Positions 1-7,903 of a stretch of DNA of 64,000 bases are shown one piece after another (the first letter of the stretch is position 1; the number at the start of each line of letters is the position of its first letter). This DNA is from Bifidobacterium mellis (GTDB lineage Bacteria; Actinomycetota; Actinomycetes; Actinomycetales; Bifidobacteriaceae). The stretch spans positions 343,878-407,877 of the forward strand of contig NZ_KQ033885.1 of the NCBI RefSeq assembly GCF_000967265.1. The letters run 5' to 3'. The notes beneath the pieces were generated by a model that had not been told where the DNA came from, did not search any database, and worked only from the letters and a program-made list of their open reading frames with translations. Position numbers and translations under genes: made by a program.

Positions 1-126
1 CCCTTCTTCTTCATTGGGCCGACCATCGCCATAATCTGGGGACTTATCGAAGGCATCCTGATTCTGACATCCTCGACCGGCTCCTTCTGGCATCGTGACG
101 CTCGCGGATGGGAGCTGATGGATTGA
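1..126 (+). CDS. TM2-domain membrane protein, C-terminal end only
   Basis: An open frame runs in from the left edge and stops at TGA 124-126, giving 41 residues. They contain one hydrophobic stretch with the pattern IWGLIEGILILT followed by a short polar tail. This resembles the second helix of the TM2 domain, where a W-x-L-I-D/E-x-I-L-I segment is typical, so the product is probably a small two-helix membrane protein of unknown role. The start lies outside the window. The frame overlaps the start of the next gene by 19 bases if that gene begins at 108. TM2 assignment is by pattern recall from a short fragment. Confidence 0.5.
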   Translation, partial: PFFFIGPTIAIIWGLIEGILILTSSTGSFWHRDARGWELMD

Positions 127-1355
127 ACCCGGCCCGTCTGCGCGGCGTCGGCAAGCAGATGTGCGGCAAGCTGGCGGCCGTAACCCTGACCCTGGGCCAG
201 GGGTCCGACGCCCGTCCGTTCATCGCCTCATGCAGGATTGACGGCGACTTCTTCACGGAGCCAGCCTCGGTAGCCTCTCAGGAATCTGAGGAAGATCATG
301 GGCCGGTATCGCGGCTGGAATCCGCAATCTGCGACCTCCCGTTGCCCTTGGACCCTGGTCTGGCTCTGGAAAAGCTGGATAGGGTCATGGCAGAAGGGGA
401 TGGCCAACGGGTAGTCGGTGTGTCCCCATGGACCCTGGTGACCGCGCTGGAGCGTGCCCTGCCGGATGGGCTGGTCATTCACGGACAAGGCGAGCCCGAC
501 CGACTGTCATCAGCGGCGGACCAGACGTTTTCCAGTCATTCCCAGCCGGACCAGGCCGAATGCCGCCGCCGTTGGTCTGGCCTGAAGCTGGACCTGATCA
601 GGGACCGTCCACGTCAGCCGGTCATGCAGATGGCCATGGACCAGGCTCTCAATGACGCTGTGGCCCAAGGCCAGTTGCCGCCCACCCTGCGCATCTGGAA
701 CTGGGGGGCGCCGGCGGTGATCCTGGGGCGCTTCCAGTCCCTGAGCCGGGAGGTCCACGTCGAGCGGGCACGCAGTCTGGGCTTTACCCTGGTCCGTCGC
801 TGCACCGGAGGTGGCACCATGGTCATTCAGCCCGACCGGGCCATCACCTATTCACTCTATCTGCCCCTGGACTTCGTCAAGGGGGCGGACATGATCGACT
901 CCTACCGTATCTGCGACTATTGGCTGGTTCGTGGTCTGCGCATGCTGGGGATCCAGGCGGGCTGGCAGGGCATGAATGACATCGCCTCCCCGCGGGGCAA
1001 GATGGGTGGTGCCGCCCAGCGCAGGCTGCCGGCAGGCTCCCGCGGACCGGGCGGGCTGCTCCACCACACCACGCTTTCCTATTCGGTGGATGCCGATCTG
1101 ATGGCCCAGGTGCTCAACGTGGACCCGGAGAAGTTCCGTGACAAGGCCGTGACCTCGGTCAGAAGTCGGGTGGACCCCATCGACAGGCAGACCACCCTGT
1201 CCCGTCAATCCCTGATCGATGCCCTTCTGGATACCCTGCCCTCCCTGGTGGCGGATCTGCACATATCCAGTCCAGCGCCCGAGGTCGAGCAGCGGGCCCG
1301 CACTCTGGCCCGGCAACGCTACGGCCGTGAGGAGTGGACCGCCCAGATCGCCTGA
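108..1355 (+). CDS. Lipoate-protein ligase A family protein with N-terminal accessory domain
   Basis: The protein has 415 residues. The catalytic biotin/lipoate ligase fold covers about residues 170-400, with the lipoyl-AMP binding loop RRCTGGG near 230 and the KMGGAAQ motif (the conserved Lys region) near 298. Residues 18-125 look like the small C-terminal accessory domain of LplA (GKL start, DGDFF-like FFTEP segment, ...GVSPWTLVTALERAL helix), here placed before the catalytic domain. The family activates lipoate or octanoate with ATP and attaches it to E2 or GcvH lysines. ATG 108 is the first start after an in-frame stop at 96-98; ATG 159 is an alternative because neither has a strong ribosome site. 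An octanoyltransferase-like (LipM) role is possible. Confidence 0.75.
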   Translation: MGADGLNPARLRGVGKQMCGKLAAVTLTLGQGSDARPFIASCRIDGDFFTEPASVASQESEEDHGPVSRLESAICDLPLPLDPGLALEKLDRVMAEGDGQRVVGVSPWTLVTALERALPDGLVIHGQGEPDRLSSAADQTFSSHSQPDQAECRRRWSGLKLDLIRDRPRQPVMQMAMDQALNDAVAQGQLPPTLRIWNWGAPAVILGRFQSLSREVHVERARSLGFTLVRRCTGGGTMVIQPDRAITYSLYLPLDFVKGADMIDSYRICDYWLVRGLRMLGIQAGWQGMNDIASPRGKMGGAAQRRLPAGSRGPGGLLHHTTLSYSVDADLMAQVLNVDPEKFRDKAVTSVRSRVDPIDRQTTLSRQSLIDALLDTLPSLVADLHISSPAPEVEQRARTLARQRYGREEWTAQIA

Positions 1356-1367
1356 CCCGGCAAGGGG

Positions 1368-1387
1368 TTGATATGTGTGGGTATAAT
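1368..1387 (+). promoter_or_regulatory. Candidate -10 box for the Crp/Fnr gene
   Basis: A perfect TATAAT lies at 1382-1387, 92 bases before the preferred start codon at 1479. No good -35 is seen at 17 bases; TTGATA at 1368-1373 is only 8 bases away. If the -10 is real, transcription begins near 1394, which would exclude the upstream ATG at 1368 as the translation start. Confidence 0.35.
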
Positions 1388-1478
1388 CGTGCTCAGTCGC
1401 GTCGAACCCGGCGTGAGGTCATCAACCATGCGTGAGTCGGTGCAGACCCGCCAGACATGGCGAAAAGGAGTGCGGAGT

Positions 1479-2198
1479 ATGGCGGTTCACAAGCCCAACG
1501 AGATTCCCGATGACGGGAACGCCCTCAGGCAGACCGCCCTATTCAAACAGGTGCCCAGACAGGACGCCGACCAGCTTTTGGACAGCATGCACGAGTCCAC
1601 CTACGCCAAGGGGTCCACGGTCTTTCGACAGGGGGACACCGACCACCGCATGTATCTGCTGGAGGAGGGCCGGGTCAAGCTGGTCCGCCAGTCGCCCGAC
1701 CGTCGCATCCAGCTGCTCAGCATCCACGGGCGCGGGGAGATCCTGGGCGAGATTCCCGTCTTTGACCCCTCTGGCGGGCCGCGTACCGCCTCGGCTGTTG
1801 TCATGGTCAACAAGACCAAGGTGGCTGCCCTGGACCACGATGCCCTCTTCGACTGGCTCAACCAGCATCCCAAGGTGGCTGTGGACATGCTTCAGGTGCT
1901 GGCCCACCGCCTGCGGACCGACAACGAGCGCATCTCCGACCTGGTCTTCCTGGACGTGCCGGCCCGCCTGGCCAAGACCCTGCTGGATCTGGCCACACGC
2001 TTCGGTGAACCCTTCGAGCAGGGGCTGATGGTTCCTTACGACCTGACTCAGGAGGAGCTGGCCCAGCTGGTCGGTGCCTCACGAGAGACCGTCAACAAGG
2101 CTCTGATGGACTTCTCCAACCGGGGATGGATCTCACGCAAGGGCCGCACCATCATCATTTTCCAGCCCGGACCGCTGATTCGACGCTCGCGCATGTGA
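1479..2198 (+). CDS. Crp/Fnr family transcription regulator, GlxR-like
   Basis: The product of 239 residues has an N-terminal cyclic-nucleotide-binding domain (about 25-140; GEILGEIPVF then RTASAVV resembles the phosphate-binding cassette). A dimerisation helix and a C-terminal winged helix-turn-helix follow (about 175-235; recognition helix around GASRETVNKALMDF). It matches the actinobacterial GlxR/Crp group, which binds cAMP and controls carbon and energy genes. ATG 1479 was chosen because AAAAGGAG precedes it by 8 bases; the frame is open to 1368 but lacks a ribosome site there. It is a single gene followed after 32 bases by the penicillin-binding protein gene, so both may share a transcript. 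Confidence 0.85.
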   Translation: MAVHKPNEIPDDGNALRQTALFKQVPRQDADQLLDSMHESTYAKGSTVFRQGDTDHRMYLLEEGRVKLVRQSPDRRIQLLSIHGRGEILGEIPVFDPSGGPRTASAVVMVNKTKVAALDHDALFDWLNQHPKVAVDMLQVLAHRLRTDNERISDLVFLDVPARLAKTLLDLATRFGEPFEQGLMVPYDLTQEELAQLVGASRETVNKALMDFSNRGWISRKGRTIIIFQPGPLIRRSRM

Positions 2199-2230
2199 AC
2201 GCCACTGTTCGGTAGAGCCGACGGCCTAGG

Positions 2231-4525
2231 ATGGAGACCATGCCCGAACAAAAGAAATCCATGTCGGTCAGGCGCTTCTTCACGCTGCTGCTGGCTTACC
2301 TCATCTTCTGCGTCGCAGGTGGCGTGGTCGTCTCTGGTTTCCTGTTCCCCGCTGTCTTCGGCATCAACGCCGCCTCCAGGAATCTGATGCCTGCCCTGAA
2401 GACGGACAACATCGACTTCAACGTCAACGATCTGCCCCAGCAGTCCCGCCTCTACGCCTCCGACGGGCATACGGTCATCGCCACCTTCTATGCGCAGAAC
2501 AGGATCGTGGTGCCCATCAAGGACGTCTCCGACTACATGCAGAAGGCCGTGGTGGCCCGCGAGGACCGTCGTTTCTTCGAGCATGCCGGCGTGGACACCC
2601 AGGGCGTGCTCAGGGCCTTCATCCAGACCTACATCAAACAGGGCGACACCCAGGGCGGCTCCTCCCTGACGCAGCAGTATGTCAAGAATGTGCTCATGAG
2701 CCAGGCTGAGGAGAACAACGACCCCATCGCCGAGTACCACGCCCAGGAGGAGACCATAGCCCGCAAGATGCGGGAGATGCTGATTGCGGTGCAGATGGAG
2801 AAGAAGTACTCCAAGGCCGAGATTCTTCAAGGGTATTTGAACATAGCTCAGTTCGGCACCAACGTTTACGGGGTTGAGTCGGCGGCCAGGCGCTACTTCA
2901 GCAAGTCGGCCAAGGACCTGGATCCGGGCGAGGCCGCCACCATCGCCGCCGTGACCAAGAATCCCGCCCGCTTCGATCCAACCGTCAATATCAAGGCCTC
3001 CCAGGAGCAGCGGGACATCGTCCTGGATCTGATGCGTCAGGAGAACTACATCACCCAGCGCCAGTATGACGAGAACAAGGCCAAGCCTCTGGACCAGATG
3101 CTGCACGTGCAGTCGGTCGATGCCGGATGCCAGGCGGCTGGAGACGCAGCCTTCTTCTGCGATTACGTGACCAAGCAGATCCTCAACTCCAAGGAGTTCG
3201 GCAAGAGCCAGGAGGAGCGCAACAAGCTCCTCAAGGAGGGCGGCCTGGATATTTACACCACCATGGACGTCAACGCCAACGCTGCAGCCATGAAGGCGGC
3301 CCGGGACACCATCCCCGTCGATGATCGAAGCGGCTTCGAGGTCACGATAGCCTCCATCCGCCCGGGCACAGGCGAGGTCCTGGGCTTCGGCATCAACCGC
3401 ATCTACGATGCCACACAGGACTCGGGCGGCGGCACACGCACGGCCATCAACTACGCTGTGGATCAGGTCGACGGCGGCGGCTGGGGCTTCCCTGTGGGAT
3501 CCACCTGGAAGCCCATCAACCTGGTGTCCTGGATGAAGGCCGGCAAATCCATCAACCAGCCCCTGCGCACCTCCACCAGCTACCCTCAGACCTCCTTCGC
3601 CTGCAAGATGGCGGACGGCACCCCCTACGGGTTCGGCACCGGCAGTTGGCATGTTGAGAACTCCGGCGGCGGCACCACATCTCCGGAGACCCCCCTGCAG
3701 GGTCTGGTGCGTTCGCACAACACCACCCAGGCATCCATGGCCCAGCAGATCGGTCTGTGCACCATAGCCGACACGGCCAAGGAGATGGGCTACCACAATT
3801 CGCCCAAGGATCAGATGGACATCCACTCGGTCAACACCTTCCAGCCGCCTATGGTCATTGGTGCGGTCCAGGCCTCCCCGCTGACCATGGCCAACGTCTA
3901 CGCCACCATCGCCGCCAAGGGGGTGGCCTGCAGCCCCATAGCCATGACCAAGGTGATCGACAAGAACGGCAAGTCCGTCAAGGTGCCCAAGGCCAACTGC
4001 CATCAGGCCATCGATCCGGGCATCGCCGAGACCGCCGCCTATGCACTCAACCAGGGCGTTGTCCAGCCAGGAGGCGAGGCATCCACGACCCAGCTGGACG
4101 GGGGACGCAAGACCTTCGCCAAGACCGGCACCCATGAGGACAAGTACATGCTGACCGGCGGATTCGTGCCCCAGGTGGCCGCCTTCGTCACTGTGGGCAA
4201 TGCGGAGGGTCAGGTCTCCTTTACCAACAGGACCATCAACGGAAGGTCCATGCACACCTGGTACGGCATGTATATTGCCACCCCGGCCTGGAAGGACTTC
4301 ATGAACACCTACCTGGCCGCAGCCAATATCCAGCCGGACAACTCCTACGGCAATCCCGATCCCCGGTTCACCGGCGGGGTCCAGCAGCCTCAGCCGTCCC
4401 AGCAGTCCCAGCAACGGTCCTCGGGCAGACAGCGGCAGAGCTACCATCACAGCCAAGGAGGACAAGAAGGCAACCAGCGGACCAGTCAGGACCAGTCGCA
4501 GACGGTGGATTCGCCGGAGGACTAG
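2231..4525 (+). CDS. Class A penicillin-binding protein (transglycosylase/transpeptidase)
   Basis: The protein of 764 residues polymerises and cross-links peptidoglycan at the outer face of the membrane. There is a short cytoplasmic N-terminus, one membrane helix (about 17-45), and a GT51 glycosyltransferase domain with the VVAREDRRFFEHAG motif near 107 that carries the catalytic Glu. The transpeptidase domain shows SxxK as GSTWKPI near 423, SxN as SHN near 495 and KTG as AKTGTHED near 630. The tail is rich in Gln and Ser and looks disordered. It resembles PonA-type PBP1 of actinobacteria. The start may instead be ATG 2240, which places GGAG closer to optimal spacing. There is no sign of truncation. 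Confidence 0.92.
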   Translation: METMPEQKKSMSVRRFFTLLLAYLIFCVAGGVVVSGFLFPAVFGINAASRNLMPALKTDNIDFNVNDLPQQSRLYASDGHTVIATFYAQNRIVVPIKDVSDYMQKAVVAREDRRFFEHAGVDTQGVLRAFIQTYIKQGDTQGGSSLTQQYVKNVLMSQAEENNDPIAEYHAQEETIARKMREMLIAVQMEKKYSKAEILQGYLNIAQFGTNVYGVESAARRYFSKSAKDLDPGEAATIAAVTKNPARFDPTVNIKASQEQRDIVLDLMRQENYITQRQYDENKAKPLDQMLHVQSVDAGCQAAGDAAFFCDYVTKQILNSKEFGKSQEERNKLLKEGGLDIYTTMDVNANAAAMKAARDTIPVDDRSGFEVTIASIRPGTGEVLGFGINRIYDATQDSGGGTRTAINYAVDQVDGGGWGFPVGSTWKPINLVSWMKAGKSINQPLRTSTSYPQTSFACKMADGTPYGFGTGSWHVENSGGGTTSPETPLQGLVRSHNTTQASMAQQIGLCTIADTAKEMGYHNSPKDQMDIHSVNTFQPPMVIGAVQASPLTMANVYATIAAKGVACSPIAMTKVIDKNGKSVKVPKANCHQAIDPGIAETAAYALNQGVVQPGGEASTTQLDGGRKTFAKTGTHEDKYMLTGGFVPQVAAFVTVGNAEGQVSFTNRTINGRSMHTWYGMYIATPAWKDFMNTYLAAANIQPDNSYGNPDPRFTGGVQQPQPSQQSQQRSSGRQRQSYHHSQGGQEGNQRTSQDQSQTVDSPED

Positions 4526-4539
4526 GGCCTGTGCCTACA

Positions 4540-4614
4540 ATGGAGACCATGAGGGATTCGTCAACGGGCGGACCACGAGGGGTGCGGCCGCCCGCCGGGA
4601 GAGGCAGGAACTGA
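4540..4614 (+). CDS. Possible 24-codon leader ORF overlapping the oxidoreductase start
   Basis: ATG 4540 opens 24 codons ending in TGA 4612-4614, whose last base is the A of the ATG starting the next gene (TGATG). The overlap is the kind that allows translational coupling. The peptide has no recognisable features and a clear ribosome site is lacking, so it may be chance. Confidence 0.2.
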   Translation: METMRDSSTGGPRGVRPPAGRGRN

Positions 4615-5975
4615 TGGTCCAGGAATACTCAGAGCTGGATGACAAGGCCCCTCGGGCCGACAGCCGGGTCAAGGAAGATCAGGCGATGCCGGGGCCGGTG
4701 AGCGGCTCCGGCAGGCTGGATGTCTCCAAACCGATCCGGCCCTTCGAGTCGGATGCCGCCGACGGAAAGAAGAAGGCTGGCAAGGCTGCCAAGGGGGTCA
4801 AATCGGCCAAGAAGGGCAAGAAGGACAAAAGGGCCAAAAAGGCTGGGAAATCAAAATCAGGAAGAAGGCGGGAGAGGGCCCTGCCTGCGCTCTTCCAGCC
4901 CATGGAACTGCGCGACCAGCATATCCGCAACAGGATCTGGATGCCGCCCATGGACACCTATTCGGCCCTGCGGCACGACGGCGTTCCTACCAACTTCCAC
5001 TACCAGCACTATGTGTCCCGGGCCCTGGGCGGCTTCGGAGTCGTCATTGGGGAGGCCACGGCCGTCAATCCCCAGGGGCGGATCTCGCCCTGCGATGTGG
5101 GACTGTGGAACGACGAGCAGACCAGGGCCTGGCAGGGCATCGTCCGGGACGTCAAGGCCGCCGGGGCAGTGCCCATCGTCCAGCTCAACCACTCTGGTCG
5201 CAAGGGTTCCTCCGGGTGCTCCTCCATGGGCTACATCAACGCCACCGTGCCCGTGGCCGAGGGCGGCTGGCAACCTGTAGGCCCAAGCCCCATCGCCTTT
5301 GGGAGGATGGCGGTCCCCGTCCAGCTTTCGCGGGCCCAGATAGCCTCCATCGTGGCCGACTTCCGCTCCGCTGCCGTGCGAGCCGTTCAGGCCGGCTTCC
5401 TGGCAGTGGAGCTGCATGCCGCCCACGGCTACCTGCTCTCCCAATTCCTTGATCCCCTGATCAACCGACGAAACGACGAGTACGGGGGCGACCTGTCCGG
5501 CAGGATGCGCCTGCTGATTCAGGTCACCGATGCCGTGCGCGAGGTCATTCCCTCGGGCATGCCCCTGCTGGTGCGCATGTCCGCCACCGACTGGGCCACC
5601 GGCGGTTGGGGCCTGGACGAGACCATCCGCACTGCCAAGGTGCTCAAGCTGCATGGGGTGGACCTGATTGACGTCTCCACTGGGGGTCTGGTGCCAGGCG
5701 TGAAGATTCCGGCCGCTCCCAACTACCAGGTGCCCTTCTCCTACCAGGTGCGCAGCCAGGTGCTGATTCCCACCACGGCGGTGGGGCTGATCACCAAGCC
5801 CAGGCAGGCTGATCGGATTGTGCGCAAGGGCCTGGCCGATGCGGTCGAGATCGGTCGAGCCTGCCTGCGCGACCCCTACTGGCCGCTCAGGGCCGCCTAC
5901 AAACTGGGGCTGTCCGCTCAGCAGGCCCCCTACCCTGAGCCTTACCGGCGCGGGGCCTACGGCATCGCACGCTGA
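4614..5975 (+). CDS. Old Yellow Enzyme-family NADH:flavin oxidoreductase with lysine-rich N-terminal tail
   Basis: The product has 453 residues. About 90-453 form an FMN-binding TIM barrel of the OYE/YqjM group: LFQPMELRDQHIRNRI start, QLNHSGRKG near 190, and ELHAAHGYLLSQFLDP near 265 with the His and Tyr used for substrate binding and protonation. RMRLLIQVTDAVRE follows. Such enzymes reduce activated C=C bonds of enoates, enones or related compounds with NAD(P)H; the real substrate is unknown. Residues 45-87 are a striking Lys/Ala/Gly-rich basic stretch not found in ordinary OYEs. ATG 4614 is preceded by AGGCAGGA at a suitable distance. The next gene follows after 8 bases. Confidence 0.85.
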   Translation: MVQEYSELDDKAPRADSRVKEDQAMPGPVSGSGRLDVSKPIRPFESDAADGKKKAGKAAKGVKSAKKGKKDKRAKKAGKSKSGRRRERALPALFQPMELRDQHIRNRIWMPPMDTYSALRHDGVPTNFHYQHYVSRALGGFGVVIGEATAVNPQGRISPCDVGLWNDEQTRAWQGIVRDVKAAGAVPIVQLNHSGRKGSSGCSSMGYINATVPVAEGGWQPVGPSPIAFGRMAVPVQLSRAQIASIVADFRSAAVRAVQAGFLAVELHAAHGYLLSQFLDPLINRRNDEYGGDLSGRMRLLIQVTDAVREVIPSGMPLLVRMSATDWATGGWGLDETIRTAKVLKLHGVDLIDVSTGGLVPGVKIPAAPNYQVPFSYQVRSQVLIPTTAVGLITKPRQADRIVRKGLADAVEIGRACLRDPYWPLRAAYKLGLSAQQAPYPEPYRRGAYGIAR

Positions 5976-5983
5976 GAGCGGCC

Positions 5984-6727
5984 ATGGACGTTGTTCGTGG
6001 CGGAGCGGGGATCGTTGTGGTCATGCCCACCTACCAGGAGGCTGACAACATCGGGTTGACCCTTCCTCGGCTTTTGGCATGCTGCCCCGAGGTCGATGTC
6101 CTGGTCGTCGACGACAACTCGCCGGACGGCACCGGCGCCCTGGCTGAGGATATGGCCAGTGGCAATCCTCGCGTGCACGTCATCCATCGGCATGCCCGCC
6201 GCGGGTTGGGTCCAGCCTACGTACAGGGGTTCCGTTGGTCGCTGGAGCATGGCTATGACCTGATCTGCGAGATGGATATGGACGGTTCCCACCGACCTCA
6301 GGATCTGGCCAGGATGCTGGCTGTGGCCCGAGGAGAAACGCATCCGGGCTTGGTCATCGGCTCGCGCCGGGTGCGCGGAGGCCGCACTCAACATTGGCCC
6401 TGGTATCGGGATCTGATTTCGCGCGCGGGATCCTGGTATGCCCGCACCGCCCTGGGATCCTCGGTAAGGGACATGACCGCCGGCCTGCGGGTCTATCGAG
6501 CGGACGTGTTGAGGCGGATCGATCTGGGAAGGGTCCGATCCAGCGGCTATGTCTTCCAGGTGGATATGTTGCGCCGAGTCCAGGCCATGGGCGTCAGCGT
6601 GGTCGAAGTGCCTATAGTCTTCGTGGAGCGGGTTCGCGGCAGCTCGAAGATGGATGCCGGGATCGTGCTGGAGGCCATGGTCCAGGTGACGCTGTGGGGG
6701 CTTGAACGGTTGACCCGTCGAAACTGA
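5984..6727 (+). CDS. GT2 glycosyltransferase, polyprenol-phosphate mannose synthase-like
   Basis: The protein of 247 residues is a soluble family 2 glycosyltransferase. It shows VVMPTYQEADNI at the start, VVDDNSPDGTG near 41, the metal-binding DMDGSHRP near 100, GSRRVRGG near 127 and the RSSGYVFQVDML segment near 185. This set matches dolichol/polyprenol-monophosphate mannose synthases (the Ppm1/DPM1 catalytic domain), which move mannose from GDP-mannose to polyprenyl phosphate for lipoglycan or protein glycosylation. No membrane helices are present, as in the catalytic part of actinobacterial Ppm1. It lies 8 bases after the oxidoreductase gene and probably shares its message. Sugar specificity cannot be read from sequence. 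Confidence 0.8.
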   Translation: MDVVRGGAGIVVVMPTYQEADNIGLTLPRLLACCPEVDVLVVDDNSPDGTGALAEDMASGNPRVHVIHRHARRGLGPAYVQGFRWSLEHGYDLICEMDMDGSHRPQDLARMLAVARGETHPGLVIGSRRVRGGRTQHWPWYRDLISRAGSWYARTALGSSVRDMTAGLRVYRADVLRRIDLGRVRSSGYVFQVDMLRRVQAMGVSVVEVPIVFVERVRGSSKMDAGIVLEAMVQVTLWGLERLTRRN

Positions 6728-6927
6728 CATTGGCTCATATTCGTGTTCGTTTTCATAAGCGACCCTGCAGGCCTTGTTGGGACCTTAAAGGACAAATTAC
6801 ACTTCGGTGATTGGATTTCTGTAAGAGTCCTGACAAGCCTCAGGTGTATGGAAGAATGGTCCCAGTACCTGAGAAATGTCGATTTTCGCCCTTGCATCTG
6901 GGCAGCGACCGCAGTCCGATTGCCAGC

Positions 6928-6966
6928 TTGCCAATTTGGGCGAATGTGTGCGATAATGTTCGAATG
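6928..6966 (+). promoter_or_regulatory. Promoter and candidate operator of the galactose operon regulator
   Basis: TTGCCA (6928-6933) and GATAAT (6952-6957) are separated by 18 bases. The predicted start of transcription, about 7 bases after the -10, falls on the ATG at 6964, so the message may be leaderless. The direct repeat CGAATG (6941-6946 and 6961-6966) has a 20-base period, and CGAA/TTCG (6941-6944, 6959-6962) forms a short inverted repeat around the -10. Both are candidate autoregulatory sites. The rest of the 236-base gap 6728-6963 shows nothing else convincing. Confidence 0.55.
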
Positions 6967-7821
6967 ATATCGTCACAACGCCAACACCTGATATTGAACC
7001 GGTTGCGTACTCGTGGCGCAGTCCGTATCACCGCCCTCTCCAAGGAGCTGGGCGTCTCCGCCATGACCATCCGCCGTGACATTGCCGACCTGGCGGACAA
7101 GGGCCTGCTCAAGAGGGTCCACGGAGGGGCCGTCACCACCAGCTCGCTTCTGGCTGAGCCGCTCTTCTCGGTCAAGTCGCAGATGGACATGGGCCTCAAG
7201 GACACCATCGCCCGTCGCGCCATCGACTATGTCTCCCCGGGCGACGTCATCGCCATCGGGGGAGGGACCACGGCCTATGTCTTCGCCCAGCACCTGCTGG
7301 AGAGCCGCCAGTGCGCGGGCGTGACCCTGCTGACCAATTCCATCCCCGTGGCCGAACTGGTCCAGGCCATGGAGAGCAAGGATGTGGAGGTCATCGTCAC
7401 CGGCGGTGTCATCACCCGATCCAACTCCCTGGTCGGCCCCATTGCAGACAAGGTCATCGCCTCCCTGCGGGTCAATACGGTCTTCCTGGGGACCCACTCG
7501 GTCTCCATTCCGCGGGGTTTCCTGATGCCAAACTCCTTGGAGGCGGCTACGGATATGGCCCTGATGGACATCGCCGACCGGACCATCATCCTGACCGATC
7601 ACACCAAGTGGAGCTGCACCTCCCTTTCCCTGTTCGCATCCTTCGACCAGGTGGACACCGTCATCACCGACGACCAGCTGGACCAGGAGTCGGCCGAGGC
7701 AACCCGGTCCCTGGTCAAGCGGTTGGTCCTGGTCCCGGTCAACCCCGAGGAAGGCCAGGCTCAAGAGGGTTCCTCCGACGTGTCTAAGGCCGATGCCGGG
7801 AAAGCAGCCCAGATTCAATGA
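6964..7821 (+). CDS. DeoR/GlpR-family sugar-phosphate-responsive regulator
   Basis: The product has 285 residues. The N-terminal winged helix-turn-helix (about 1-60) carries the DeoR signature around LSKELGVSAMTIRRDIADL and the KRVHGGA turn. The C-terminal ISOCOT-like effector domain (about 75-250) has GGGTTAYVFAQHL and ITDDQL, typical of sensing a phosphorylated sugar. Its position ahead of galT and galK makes it the likely local regulator of galactose metabolism. ATG 6964 aligns with the normal start of the family; the frame is open upstream to 6811 but that part resembles no regulator, and a good promoter sits just before 6964. The effector could be galactose-1-phosphate or another sugar phosphate. 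Confidence 0.85.
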   Translation: MISSQRQHLILNRLRTRGAVRITALSKELGVSAMTIRRDIADLADKGLLKRVHGGAVTTSSLLAEPLFSVKSQMDMGLKDTIARRAIDYVSPGDVIAIGGGTTAYVFAQHLLESRQCAGVTLLTNSIPVAELVQAMESKDVEVIVTGGVITRSNSLVGPIADKVIASLRVNTVFLGTHSVSIPRGFLMPNSLEAATDMALMDIADRTIILTDHTKWSCTSLSLFASFDQVDTVITDDQLDQESAEATRSLVKRLVLVPVNPEEGQAQEGSSDVSKADAGKAAQIQ

Positions 7822-7846
7822 ACGACCGGTCACACAGGGGTGCGCA

Positions 7847-7868
7847 GGTTGCCATAGCGGGTTGCCAT
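7847..7868. repeat. Nine-base direct repeat before galT
   Basis: GGTTGCCAT occurs at 7847-7855 and again at 7860-7868, a 13-base period, in the 82-base gap between the regulator gene and galT. It could be a regulatory site, but no promoter elements accompany it. Confidence 0.3.
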
Positions 7869-7903
7869 GGATTGTCAATCATCACGGACGATGAAGGAGC
7901 AGC

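Noticed and set aside
1368..1478. Longer N-terminus for the Crp/Fnr regulator from ATG 1368
   Set aside because: It would add 37 residues foreign to the family and start upstream of the candidate -10 box; ATG 1479 has the better ribosome site.
2048..4465. An 805-codon minus-strand frame opposite the penicillin-binding protein gene
   Set aside because: Antisense shadow with the same biased composition; the + strand gene has all PBP motifs.
6811..6963. Extended N-terminus of the DeoR-type regulator
   Set aside because: The extra 51 residues resemble nothing, and the promoter lies inside them.
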